NCBI GenBank assembly: GCA_027563935.2
Contig: CM050448.1
Coordinates: 125,589,190-125,653,189 of the forward strand
DNA length: 64,000 nucleotides
Direction: 5' to 3'
Source: Costus lasius
Taxonomy: Eukaryota; Streptophyta; Magnoliopsida; Zingiberales; Costaceae
Part shown: positions 39,101 to 50,900 of the stretch, one piece after another
How the letters are laid out: each line of letters starts with the position of its first letter
How positions within the stretch are numbered: position 1 is the first letter of the stretch
Notes under the pieces: model-generated
Told to the model about the DNA's origin: nothing
Database searches by the model: none
The model's input: only the letters and a program-made list of their open reading frames with translations
Translations under genes and position numbers: made by a program

Positions 39101-40628
39101 GCTTTTCGGTATACTAGTTTGACAAGAAGTTATCAGGCCGGTTAGCTTTTCTGCATACGTTGTCGAAGCAAGTACTAACAGATAAGTACTCATAATTTTG
39201 AACAGAACATAATTTGATAGGAACGGACAAATGGCGAACTGAACATAAAGTAATAGTTGACAGATCAGCAGCAGGTTATAAAAGTATAAAACAAGACAAA
39301 ATATTATATATTTGCTTTTATTCCAGGATGGGACAAAAATGGATAAAGACGGTCTCTAAAGAACGTAATCCATAAATATTAAAGAAAAAAACTCATTCGT
39401 TACATATTCAGCGCGTAACACCCGAGTGAATCAACTTTATTTTTACTCAGATGAAAGTGAGTAAAGATAAAAGAAGAGTGATCTAACAAGATGCGGCAGA
39501 TATTGTTCCTACAGTAAAGCGAGTTATCAGTTTCCAAGGAAACAGAGCAACATTCACATGGAAAAGAAAAAGGCTGAAAAGATAGAATGACAAAGAAAAG
39601 GCCATAATGAAATTTTGACGTTATTAAAACCAACTTTCCGGAATAAGGAAGGTGATGGTCTTGTTTGATGAAAAAGAAAGATTGAAGAATAAAGTTAAAC
39701 TGAAAGAACTGAGATATCATAATCGATACTACCAAAACTTTCTAAATGAAAAATCGGTTTTGAAGAACACCAAAACAAGATTGATAAAATATGTATTTGC
39801 CTCCTATAACAAATTATTAGTGGAAGGCACACTAGAAAAGCACTTAGCAGACTTAAAAGAGAGATGCCTAGACTTTAGAATATTCTCTACTGAATGGCCA
39901 TGCATGCGTCCAAGTTATTAATGAAACACGTGAAAATATGAAATAAAATCTCACTAGAATATCAACAGTGATAGTGACGAATGACAGCTAATACTATTCA
40001 ATCAACAAGAAATAAACATCATATGCATATAATAAATGTTGATCTTATCTGGAAGATGAAAAGGAAGGGGGATTTCTTGCAGCTATAGGATGAATAGAAT
40101 TGGAAATCAATTTCAAGATAATACCAAGAAATCATGCAAAAATATCTGTTACCTGCTGCACTGCTGGCAGAACCGCTGCTCCTGCCCTCGGACGACCACG
40201 ACCGGCGTCTTCGAGTGGGCCTCGCACACCTTGTGCCGCCGGTGATACTCCCTGCATTTGCTCAGATCCGCCCTGCAGCCGTCAACCGAGCACGCGGCGC
40301 CGTGGGCGCCGCTCGCCGGGGCTCGCTGCCTCTTCGACGGAGGCGATGGGGGAGGCATCATCGCCATAGCCATCGCCACAGTAACACTAGTACTAGTAGT
40401 AGTGGCGGCAGCGGTAGCTGCAGCAGAAGAAGATTGGCCACCATTCCATTTGTTCGACGAACCGAACTCCCCCAAACCCCCTAGCTTCAAATCGACCGAG
40501 CAATCCGACTCTCCGGTCCTGCAAAGTGCGGCCGAGCCGACCACCACCGATCCGATGCTCAGCCCGGGGTCACGGTCCAACTCTTCCAGGCTCCACGGGG
40601 GAGGCGGTACCTTCAGATCCCACTCCAT
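24488..40628 (-). CDS. SPL16: SBP-box transcription factor, SPL16/SPL18-like, miR156 target
   Basis: SPL proteins bind GTAC-core promoters in the nucleus and control phase change, panicle/inflorescence form and, for rice SPL16 (GW8), grain width. Exons on the minus strand are 40628-40153, 25784-25654 and 25131-24488, with phases 2 and 1, giving 416 aa. The N-terminus is [12 protein letters not shown], followed by [13 protein letters not shown], both typical of the SPL16/18 group. The SBP domain starts at Cys113. Zinc site 1 is C113, C118, C135, H138; site 2 is C154, C157, H161, C173. The nuclear signal is [17 protein letters not shown]. The first intron splits the domain after QQCSR, the usual place, but is 14,368 bp long. 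Exon 3 carries a miR156 site in ALSLLS codons and ends HVDHEGSD...LPFSWP, as in rice SPL16. Rice members are about 455-473 aa. The symbol is by similarity; SPL18 is equally possible. Confidence 0.93.
24796..24815 (-). promoter_or_regulatory. miR156 target site in SPL exon 3
   Basis: The mRNA strand reads GTGCTCTCTCTCTTCTGTCA, identical to the standard plant SPL target. The plus strand therefore matches mature miR156 except at one base. It encodes ALSLLS in frame. The SPL mRNA should be cleaved or repressed by miR156. Confidence 0.95.
26656..26992. repeat. Tandem duplication of a ~165 bp segment with (TA)n
   Basis: The block beginning aatttaaggaatacttaata (26656) recurs at 26819 with almost no change through cctcttttttcttctacccc. 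The main difference is TA-run length: about 26688-26710 against 26850-26883. Near identity indicates a recent event. Confidence 0.9.
28196..28644. mobile_element. PIF/Harbinger-type MITE (449 bp)
   Basis: A perfect 17 bp inverted repeat, ggcctgtttggccccac at 28197-28213 and its complement at 28627-28643, is flanked by TAA on both sides (28193-28195 and 28645-28647), the target duplication typical of Tourist/PIF elements. The interior is AT-rich with a repeated ttaaaataataatatatttt motif and no coding capacity. A degraded relative without ends lies at about 59270-59645. Confidence 0.85.
29690..30090. repeat. Fragments of the GGTACC-rich dispersed family
   Basis: Strings such as taaataccggtttatactag (about 29691) and gtaccaagtggtacg (about 30057) followed by tttttaaaacc resemble the ends and core of the other family members. 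Boundaries are unclear. Confidence 0.4.
31215..31422. repeat. Alternating purine-pyrimidine tandem repeat
   Basis: About 200 bases are built from variants of acatatgcgtacatatgta with TA runs, nearly all alternating purine-pyrimidine. Frames on both strands read as Tyr/Ile/Met/His repeats and are not genes. Confidence 0.9.
31640..33050 (+). pseudogene. Ty1/copia retrotransposon relic (reverse transcriptase and RNase H)
   Basis: A retrotransposon polyprotein fragment, now dead. Broken frames spell copia landmarks in order. [13 protein letters not shown] and VIVKGFT are at about 31710-31770, the start of the reverse transcriptase. [12 protein letters not shown] precedes [10 protein letters not shown] (31919-31950), then NKVCKLN (about 31980). 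A damaged catalytic YVDD region reads [13 protein letters not shown] (about 32128). RNase H pieces follow: [12 protein letters not shown] (about 32871) and [15 protein letters not shown] (about 32960). Several stops and frameshifts lie between, and no long terminal repeats were found. It is inserted in the SPL intron in antisense orientation. Confidence 0.8.
33530..34852. repeat. Three tandem copies of a ~300 bp block
   Basis: A block starting aatacaatgcttcatacttt and ending near ccacctattgtcat occurs at about 33534, 33977 and 34566. Shared internal strings include gcaaggtaagtaattaggat and gtgcaatatacataatttag. Spacers between blocks are CATGTATG or (TA)/(CA) microsatellites. A fourth, worn piece lies at about 35805-35895. 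No coding sense was found. Confidence 0.85.
34897..34955. repeat. (TA)n microsatellite
   Basis: About 29 TA units. Other runs in the same intron are at about 35167-35227 (interrupted), 35694-35727 and 36146-36174. Confidence 0.95.
34960..35125. repeat. GGTACC-family member (short)
   Basis: Begins aaggtttgaaaaactagtcc, has gtactcggaccggtatgct and a related gatcgatatgct repeat, and ends near atttcagttagttcagatca. Its left end resembles that of the copy at 35353. Confidence 0.5.
35353..35685. mobile_element. GGTACC-family element
   Basis: The left end aaagtttgaagttctggttt is partly complementary to the right end ggattggttccttaaacctt. The interior has gtcggaccggtacataccg and a CT-rich half. It may be a full-length but diverged member of the family at 20431-20665. 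Confidence 0.5.
37025..37255. mobile_element. GGTACC-family element, inverted relative to 20431-20665
   Basis: The minus strand shares strings such as gaagtttcgttcgaagcttc with ggaagtttcgttcaaagctt of the copy at 20431-20665. Both are bounded by GGTACC/ACCGGT motifs (accggttcggtgctcgg left, ccgaccggtacaggactggt right). Confidence 0.6.
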
Positions 40629-41280
40629 GAAAGCAACCTGCCCCTCTCTCTATCTCTTTCCTCCTTTTTAATTAGTTTATTCTAATTATCACTTCCTTAT
40701 CTTCTCACCCTCCTGCTGCCACGCTCTTCCCGGTACTCTCTCCCCGTCTCTTTCTCTCTCTATCTGTACTCCCCTGAATCAATGCCATTCAGAATTCCCA
40801 GATTGGGGAGAAGGTCAACAAAGAGGAGAATAAGATTGCACAAAGAAAACATGGGAACAACAACAACGATAATAATAACAATAATACCGAAAGTACATAA
40901 AAGTATCGATGAACAGATAGTCCAACAGCACTCCCCGAGATCTAAGACAGCGAGGCACTGCTTGAAGAAACCTTATCTTGCATGAAAAGAATAAAAAAAG
41001 GCGCTAGACAATGGAAGAGCGGAGGAGGAAGCCATGGACTGGACTGGATTGGATTGGATGGGCGAAGGAAAGAATGGATGGGCAATGTGGGAAGAGAAAG
41101 AAGAAGTGGTTGCTCCAGAGGAGAGGAGAGGAGAGTAAAAGTGGGAGAGGGAAAAAAAGAAAGCAAGAGAGGGGAGGGGAGACAGGTGCAGAGGTGTCAG
41201 TAGTCGCAGACAAAGGGTAGCAGGAGACTGATTTGGTTTGGAGCTTTCCAACCATTCAATACCTGACATGGATTCCAAAG
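40629..41280 (-). promoter_or_regulatory. Probable SPL 5' leader and promoter-proximal region
   Basis: Read on the minus strand, the stretch before the ATG is strongly CT-rich (ctctctctttc, ctctcctctcctctcc), typical of plant 5' leaders. Overlapping short frames here reflect this bias. No TATA box was assigned with confidence. Confidence 0.4.
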
Positions 41281-43190
41281 AGCAAACAGTGAATGTGAAG
41301 GGAAAAGGGGGAGCTAAGTTTGTGTAGGCCTAGCACTCTCACAGCCACAAAGCCTGTGACTGTTCACCTACCCCATCAGCTCACACCAACAGCCAACAGC
41401 GCCACTAGTAGCCTCCTGCATAGCAGGGGTAAATACTTGCTGGGATTAGGGGCATTTATTTTATATATTATATTATAAACCAATCTAGATTTTGCATAGA
41501 TGAGAACAAATATTCAACACTAAGATAGCACTAAAAACCTATCATCTATGAATAAGCTATTATACTCATATCAATATGCAAATAACAATGCACGATAATA
41601 AATCACAGCACTTATTATATAGGAGTACACGAGGATGAAGGTATTTTGTCTTCTATACATATAATGTTGAGTTGTCATCATGCCAAGTGAGTAAGATGGA
41701 AGTGGAAGTCCTAATGTACCAAGTACAATACAATATAAGCCATAGAAATAGAAGTAAAATGAGTAAAAGATAGTGTAACCAAGTGAGCAGGTGGACAAAT
41801 ATACCTCACGAAAATTTTTCATACCTCACTGCACATGGGGCTATTAAAGTTAGAGCTAGTTGACCTATAAATGAATTGGTTTTGTCGTAGGTGTGTGTAT
41901 TCTCTGCAATAGTATATCAAACTATGAGTTATTATGTCTAAGCTTGAAGCAACCGATAAGATACTTAGATACCTTACAAGAAGAAGAAGAAGAAGAAAAA
42001 AATCTAATTTTAAATAGAGTAAAATGGTATTGTCAGAACATTTGCAAAATTCTTTTGCAAACCTCTCATATTTCCTTGGAGAACGTAAATATATATCAAC
42101 AGAAATTAGACGTGTAACCATTGGACTGCAATTAACTAGAGCATTCAACTTAGAGATAATAAAGTTAATAATAATGGACAAGACCATTATAATTTTACAT
42201 TAACATGTTCTTAAACATACAAGTATTCTTATGATAACTTTTTAGTGTTATTCTTTCTGTAGATATTTAATAATATAATTGTAAAACATACAAAATAAAG
42301 ATTTAATTATTAAAATAAAACAACTGGACTAAACTGAAAAGGGCATGGTTGAAAAGGGCTCACAAGGCAGTCACTCAAACTGGAGTATATTATTGACTTG
42401 AGGGTTCATTTCAATAAATAAAATAGTGGCACGTTATGATAAAAAACACAAAAAGATACTTCAAATACGGGCTCCAATTTCCAGGCTCTCCACTGTCCTT
42501 GAGTCGAGGGATTGGTCAACCATCAAGGCATGTGCCACTTCTAGACGTCAAAATATTGCCCTTCTCCAAGATTTCAAGTTCCAACACAAGCCAAACACTT
42601 TGACCATGCAATGAAAGAATTTTCTTCTTTTATGCACTCGGCATTTACATTACAATCTGGTGGGCTCCTTCCAATTTATGAAAAATAGGAGCTCATCTTT
42701 CAGCACAGTCGAGCATTTAAGCACAAATCATCCAGCAGCCAGTGGATCCGCTTTCTTTTAGATTAATGACCAATTTATCCCATCACCGTATGCGAAAGAC
42801 GTCCTCTTCACAGAGCAATAGCGATAGGCTTGTTGAACTGTGCCGAGGCTTTCGATTCCCAATTGAAATTAACTGCAATCTACTGAAAAAGACGAGGGCT
42901 TAACCATATGGGTAGTTGGATTGATAGTCCAAATAAAAGTGCAACAGTCGTATAATGAGGGAAAACATAGAAAAAAAATTTCAGCTCCACCCTTGTTTAC
43001 TATTAAGAACTTTGTCATTCCTTACCTAAACAAATATTGTAAAAAAAACTAAAGCTATGAAAAAATTTAATTTAATATTACAAAGTCATTTCCAATTCTG
43101 AAAAAAAAGAATATTTGAACAAAGCTGTACTTGAAAGTAACATCAGAATCAAGAGGTAAATTTTTGGAAAAGAACCACATCTGCCATTTA
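41281..43190. other. Intergenic, no gene seen
   Basis: AT-rich sequence upstream of the SPL gene. A short GAA run (41983-41997) was noted. No exon, RNA gene or complete element was recognised. Confidence 0.45.
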
Positions 43191-43194
43191 ATGC

Positions 43195-43332
43195 GTGCTA
43201 TACTATATCGTAAGCATTATACGATATTAGTGTTATACAATAATACATTAGTGTTATATAATATAATTATTATACGAAAATACATATATGTTATACAATA
43301 TTTTTAGCTAAACATATTATACCATAATATAA

Positions 43333-43385
<53 letters not shown>

Positions 43386-43539
43386 CGTATAATATATTTG
43401 TATTATGGTATAATATGTCTAACTAAAAATATCGTATAACACGAATGTATTTTTGTATAATACTTATATCAAATAAAACTAATGTATCATCGTATAACAT
43501 TGATATCGTATAACGCTTACAATATAATATAACAAGCAC
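43195..43539. mobile_element. Long palindromic MITE-like element
   Basis: Two arms of about 150 bp face each other around an (AT)n loop (about 43345-43382). Left-arm strings cgtaagcattatacgatat, ttatacaataatacattagt and catattataccataata recur as complements on the right: atatcgtataacgcttac, actaatgtatcatcgtataa and tattatggtataatatg. The motif TTATACGATA and its complement recur several times. There is no coding potential. Confidence 0.8.
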
Positions 43540-44929
43540 ATTTTAAAATGTGTGCTAAATAGATGTGAGTACCCTACTACAATCATTCCAGCAGGGTACC
43601 TTTCCCCATAAATTTTTCGTGAATCAAGGACAAGTAGTTTCCTACCAACGAACTTACAACGGATGCAATACTCAAATTTATTCTCATTCTCAAACAACTT
43701 GCAACAAACTACATAATTCTTTAGCATTGAAATAAAAAGAAAAGTTTACCGGTTGTTCCTTTTATGTAATTCACCGTGTAATTAGCTAAGATTATCAAAT
43801 CCAGCCAAGAGCGTACATACCATAGCAAATGAAGTTGCTTTTTCCTGTACTATAATTTAGTAGTGTTGTTTTCTTCAACATGGACATTAGCTTCGACAGC
43901 GTCACTACAACCTATACGCTGCAAGGAAATAGATAATGTATTAAGTTGTGGTTATCATAATGAAAACATGGACAGAAAGATGTACCCTTGCAAAAAATAC
44001 TCACGACAGAACAAGGCAAGATGGAAAACATTATACTTGCAATACTTACCCAAGGAATTGCATTGAAGAAAACAAATCAGCTGAAACAATATTCAAAATC
44101 CTTATCATAGCACTAGAGTCTTCGACATGATGCTATATTCTGATGCACCAAGAGATAATGTTCACTTGCAAACAAGTAACGTGGTCAACCAAGCGGTTAG
44201 AAAGCAAATGCCTACTATAAACTTTATTGATGACCTCAACTCTTATATGCATGGCAGTTTGTTTACATCTTAAAACATTAGTCAACCTTTAACAAATTTC
44301 AAAATGAAATAAATTTGATGAATCGGATAGGATAGTAGACAAAACTTGGCATTATTTTTTCAGTGAGGTAGTTGACCCATGCATTTACTTTAGACCTCGA
44401 CCTCCTACTAAGTTCTATTGACAATTTTATAATATTTTCTAGCACTAAACAGTTTATTCTTCCTATATAGAAAAACACTATTGAGACATTCATTCAACAA
44501 ATCCCTAATTATATGCAAGGATGAAAAGTTCTCTGAGTCCTTATTGTTCTTGATATTACTTGTAGGTTAAGTAACTAACTATATATCGCCAAACAAAATT
44601 AGATGTTTTATGTAAGTGAATACTGTATATATTCATTCAGATAAAAACAGAGTGGATGCGGTATCATAGACAGGCTGCATAAATTGCAGAAATAACTTAA
44701 GGCACGGACATTTTTTTATTACATTTAGATAACTAACCCCTGAGGTTGACATGTAACACGGACAAAACTTACAGAGCTCCTAAGCAACTGCATCATCAGA
44801 AACATACAAGATGTTCTCAAAATTGACTAGGTTAAGATATTTTTCAACCAATTATCAAAAAGGAACTGTCCAGAAAGAAACTGATAACAAAATATTAGAA
44901 CAAACCAAAGTGAGGAGCAGGTATATTAC

Positions 44930-47900
44930 CATCCGTTTGCTTATATACGGCTGCATTTTAGATGATAACTCAAAATGGCGTTCGTTATCAGGAAGATTCC
45001 TCTTTTCCATTTCAAATTCTTTTCGAGATTGCTTCCTGGTACCTGTTTGCCATACTCTGCCAAAATTAGGAAGCCAGTTAGCATCACTAGTTTTAGGAAC
45101 AATCCCTCTCTTCTCCATCTCAAGTTCAACTCTTCTTTTTTCTGCCCATGATGCTCCCACTCTTTTTGGATTCAGTTTTCTCGAATTCTTGGAGTTGAAT
45201 GATTGAACGGCAAGCATATTCATATTCAAATTCTTAGTTGTTGTGAATTTATCCTTTTCTTCATTTATTTCTAACCAAGGAGGTGGAGCACCAGTATGCA
45301 CATTTGCTTGACAGACTTCAGAAGGCATAGATATTGCAGTGAGATTCTGAAAGACTACAAACCAGACAAAAAGATTATCATACAAGTAGCTATTTGGAAA
45401 AAGAAACGATCAAATCAATATTCAAGGAAAATAAGCGTTCTGAGACAAGAAATACCCTCGTTAGAGTTCCCGCTAAAATCATGTCTTTGAACCTGATGAT
45501 AAAAAATACCTTCGATTTTAGTTACATGAATATTTTGTTCATAAAGACGCAAAAATGAAGGCAGAATTTCAGCAAGTATATCTGCATTCCTAAAATGAAT
45601 ATGCATTGAAGTCTATAATAAAGTTAACACAAAGTTTGTATTAGACGTAATTAGGTAATTGATTTTTGTCCCATGTAGTCTAATAAGAATTCAACTAGGA
45701 TTTGTACGTCTCGGTGGTTCCACATATTTGTTGCACTTGTGATGATTAATTGAATTGTTGTCATTTTTCCTTTAACTTCGTAACTTGATAAAAATAACAG
45801 CCAACCAAACACCACAATCCCGCATTCTTTCACGTAGGAGTCATGGATTCAAAACACATTCTTTACCCTAACGGCTAACACTATCTCCTTTCCGTTTCTC
45901 CTTCCCTATGAATCATATAGTTTCACTAACTAGTTCACGTTAACTCTTTAAGTTTTCTTCCCTTTAGACCATAATAAAGATCAATCGTGGTAATTATTTG
46001 CTCTAGGCGCAAGCACTTCTAGGCTTTGTTGGTTCATCTACGAAGCTTAAAGATTCGGATTCTGCACCTCTTGACTTCAAAAGTATGACCTTTGTTTTTT
46101 TTGACAATGTTCTAACTTAGTCTTTGCTCCTCACTGTAATAGACCTCGTGATTAGAGTGCAACGCTACTCAAGATTGATATTTTAAAAAGATTTAGGATA
46201 GTTTGAAAATTTAATTTAACCCTCAAACAAGAAGATTATTTGTCTCTATAAGATTTATGTGAAGTTCTTCAATCTCAAGCAAGACTGATTGTCCTTTTCT
46301 TAAATCTTATGGCATCAAAACAAGTGGACTTTGTTTATCATCTTCTAAAGGATAGTATTGTTGATCTTCAAGGGTAGCATGAAGACTTTTTGTTACCAAG
46401 TTTCTGTGGTCTCAATTATGCCAATTCTACTTCCTCCATATGGTTACTTATCAGTGCCACAGTTCCACATCTTAAAAAATGCCTTCCCTAAACTTTTTGT
46501 CTCCTCTACTTCCGAGTTCTAACACCACATTTGTTGCTTTAATTCCTTCTAATTGTACTCATCTTACTACTCCTAACAAGGGCGCCGGCGCACGTGGTGA
46601 TCATTCTAGAGATGGTCACGCTCACAAAAGAAACCAAATATAGTGAATGAAGGCTCACCAACCTGAAATTACTAACCACCACAATGATGTTGCTTTAATC
46701 TTATAAACTCATATATCATCCTCCCTCTTACCAATATAGGACTTGTAAAAGAGCATATCACCTCGTTCCCTCTCTTAGCTTGAGCAAACCCAAACTCAAG
46801 CTTTGCAATTCCCTTGTTCATGACAAAGTTAGCCCCTTGGCTCATCACCTATTGCTTCGCCCATACAGTGCAGCCTTCCCATAGATTCACTGGTGAAGAG
46901 TATACTTTTGCTCTAATATAACTTGTCATAGGTGAGAGGTCACCAAACCAATATGATTAACCATTTGGATGATGTTGTCTACACCTAAATAATATGGAAC
47001 TATTAAAGAAGCATTTTGCCTACTCATCATGGTTACTAAGTTTGCCCATAGCACATAGCTACTTTGCCTTTGTGCAAGTGTTACGAGTAGAAATTTGACC
47101 ATATCCTCATGCTATGATTTCCTGCCACCTAAGATTGATCCGTCAAATACTCTTGTTGGCACTAGCTCCTCCTATTATTATTTTGCTACTACGTGGGGAA
47201 GACTACTTCAATCTACAACACTTATGGCTAATTCTACTTTTGTTGCCTACAACCTATTAAATTTTGGCATCTATTTGGATCTTTAGAATTTGAACCTCCC
47301 ATCATGTGATGAGTACTCAGTTTATACACTAATCCATCATAATGTTTCCACTGTTGATGGTTTTTATACTCCTAATAAAGGTGCAAATTCCATCGTTACA
47401 TCCTCTACTTTCACGTTATATGTAGTCCATTTTTTTGTTAATATATTATTTAACAGCTCTCTTATATATTCTTTAAATTGTTCTACAATCTTTTTTTACT
47501 CATTGTACTCCTCAGAATCTATTAATGAAGGCAGTTCTTTAAGGGTCTTGAATCTAGCATCATTATATATGCTCTAGCTAATGGGTTATCGATTGTCCTT
47601 TCGACATTAGCATAAACCAAGCCAACACTATAATAATGGTACTTACTACTTAGTACTTACAGTAAGGACATCTTGCATTGTATTAGATTCAAGCAATCTT
47701 ATCTTTGAAGTCCTTTCTTCGGTGTGTTTGTGAAGCTTGTCAACCTAGCATGCACCATATAATCACAATGGCAAAGTTTACCTCATTTTTGTGGTAGTTC
47801 ATTCTAAGGATTCAGGATAAAGTCATAAACCTCTTGTGATGGTCATCCACATTGTTCTTTTTTAGATGATACTTCATGTACGACCAAACTTTTTTTTTAA

Positions 47901-50900
47901 AGTCCTAGTGTAATTAATGTATTCAAATTCATTTATCAGCAAAATAAAAAAAACTAAATTCTGAATTTATCTCATAATTTTGCATGCTGAAAATGTAAAT
48001 ATGTATAAGTTGAGTCTTATGGTGTTGTCCATCAAAACATATGTTCCTCCCATCTCAACAAAATGAATTAAGAATATAAGAATGATTATTTCTTGAAATG
48101 GCATGCATTATTTTCCTTCTGGCTGCACTACCACACTAATTGGGGTTATATTATTCTTGCTATGCATTGTTTTATTGTCTCATAATTTGTTTCACGAGAA
48201 TTGAACAACTTATTTCTCAATTCTTTTGCATGGTAGTGGATAAACAAGATTTCTCAAAAGTACCTTAGGATACTATCACTTGCCATATAAAGAAAGGGGA
48301 TTAGGGCTTATAGGGATTAGGGCTTCAGAAGGTAGATCAACTAAACAAGGCATGTTTCACTAGATACATTTGGAACATTGCTACAAGGAAATAGTCTTTG
48401 GATGAGATAATCTCAACAAGGTATATTTGGACCTTGCTAACATCTCATGTTTGCTCTTAGTATTGGAATAGTATATTAGCAATGAAACACTTATTAGAGC
48501 ACTCAATTATACATGACATCCAAGATGGGACACAAACTAGATTTTGGATAGATCCTGGATCCTAAAGGACTCTTAGGAGTTGATGGAAGTGTTGAGTAGA
48601 CAATCATTTGTTTCAAGCTTTATTAAAGAAGAATGTTCAATAATCCCACCTGAAATCTACCGCACTCATCTAGGTATATCAAGTTATCAACATATGCAAA
48701 ATATCAGAATCGATGATGAGATAAAGGAAAAAAAAAAGGTTAGGTCGGTATAGGACGCAATAGGAAAATTCTCATTGAAATCAGCTTACAAAGATATCTA
48801 ACCTAGAAGGAATGCAGTGAACTAAGCAAAACAAAGTATGGTACAAAGTATGGTACAACGGGAACATGCCACAATTTTCTTTTATAACTTGGCTACTTTG
48901 TTTTGGCAAACGATCTATATCTAACATACTATACAGATGGGAGATTTGTTAACAAGACTAAGGGCCTGTTTTATTAGGGGGCAAGAAAAAAGAGAGAAGA
49001 GTAAAGAGGAAAGAAAGAAAAATAAGTGGGAAGAAAAATAGTGAGGTTGGGGAGAAAAGTGTTTTCTCCCTCTTTTGGAGAGAATGCAAAAGGGGAGAAA
49101 AGTGGTCTCCTTTTCTTGCCCTTCAAATCTGCCCCTCCAATAAAAATAGGTGAAAAACTAGGTTTCTTTCTCTTCTCTCCGGTTTTCACCCCAATAAAAC
49201 AGGCCCTAAATGTTAATCGTGGGGAGGATGATGAAAGCTCTAAACATTTGTTTGTCATGAATAATTTTTCAGCTAGGGTCTACAACTGTCTTTATCTTAG
49301 TACCTCTCAAATATTGTAATACCCTGAGTTAGTCCCCATTGAAAGTGGAAGAAAAGATAATATAATATATATGGCTTAGTAGGTTTACTACCATCAACTT
49401 GGGCTTTAAGTAGTTTAATAAATTAAGTCATATTGAAAAGCTAATAGGAAAAGGCTGCCGAATGGTAGAGTTGCCATTAGGTTGACCTCAGCTCCCAAGA
49501 CATGTGTTAGGGCTTGGCTTGATGAGGATATCAAGTTTGAAGAGAGAGAGATTGTAATACCTAGTTTAATCTCACATTAGAAACGGAAGAAAAGATAATA
49601 TAGTATATATGACTAAGTAGACTTACTACCATCAACTTGAACTTAAGCATTTTAAATTAGGTCATATTGTCAATCGGCTCACCAAGTTAATAAATTAGTT
49701 TGCCCATTAAGCAAGTCAAAATAAATATCCTAAGGTAGGCTACTATAGCTACATGGATCACATTGGCAATAATAGGAAATGATCTTGTCGTTGTACTAAA
49801 GAAACTAATTGAATGTATGTGCCTCTTATGGAGGAGAACATGTGCACACAAAAAAGAAACCGCCACTCAACTCTAGTATATGACCAAATGATATTAATAT
49901 CATAAAGAAGAATATAGTAATCAAAGGATTTTCTAGGGAGAATCCTATATTGAGACTTTTCCTTAAGGATGAAATAAGATCATAGGGTAGAACAAATTTA
50001 GATAATCTATATGCAAATTACAAATCGTTTTATTCTAAAACGACCATGAGACCTGAGGATGTAAAAGAACCAATGCATACTTTATTAATTATTTATATAA
50101 TCCACACTTGATTTTTTTTCAAAAAAAAAACATCATTAGAAATTCTTCATATTGAAAGAACTTGGAAGCCACTATTATTTTCTTGATATTGAAGTTTGGT
50201 TAGGACTGAGGTCTTTTACTCTCTAAAAAAATCATGCTATGGAACTTTTAGAAGAGAATAAGTTAAGAACATAATAACACACACTTACAATGTGTTAAAA
50301 ATTTCAGCGAAGTTGATTGATTCAATGAATGTTGTCATTTTATTGAAACTTATTTATCTCACGATTCTTAATCCATATACTTCATATGTTTTTAATGTTG
50401 AAAGTCAATCTATGTTATCAGAAATGCGATTCGGGTCATAGTATCATCCTATGACATAGATCTGCCTCTGCATTCAGGATCGGATGTAGGGTAGGAACGA
50501 TCGGATCATTATTCCGGAAACATCCCACTTAATCAAGTAGGTAATAACCCTATACCCCAAACCCATTAACCCAAAACTCGTTTCCCTAATTTTGAACTAT
50601 AATCCTTGCTTTCTCATCATTCTCATTTTCCTTTGCTACTCGGACAGTTCTCTTCTCCCTTATTGCAATGCGACGCTCGATTTCTCTACCGACGTTGCGT
50701 AAGGCTGACATGATTTCTCCTTCTGACGCTGCTGATGTGATTTCTCCCTTGTTCCAACATAACCGCAGGATTTTTACTCCATCATGACATCGCCTCTGCA
50801 AGTCCGCTGTGACATCGCAGCAAGTCCTCCGTCGTGACACCGCCGATGCAAATGCAAGTCCTCTTGTGACACCACTGAGCACAGTTCTTCATTTGCACAC

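Larger units (their letters stand above)
25785..40152 (-). other. Giant first intron of the SPL gene (14.4 kb)
   Basis: Bounded by a donor (agcag|gtaaca on the minus strand at 40152) and an acceptor (ctacag at 25785-25790). No conserved exon was seen between them. It contains a copia relic, a PIF-type MITE, a 170 bp tandem duplication, a triplicated 300 bp block, several AT microsatellites and GGTACC-family pieces, most described separately. Overlapping frames at 38703-39092 (129 aa minus, 94 aa plus) match no family I recognise. Confidence 0.85.

Noticed and set aside
45415..45606. Possible extra TITAN-like exon
   Set aside because: Splice-like borders exist, but no choice of acceptor and donor keeps phase with the exons on both sides.
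46000..48900. Possible retrotransposon gag/pol remnant
   Set aside because: Only short broken frames; no domain landmark could be named, so it was left unassigned.
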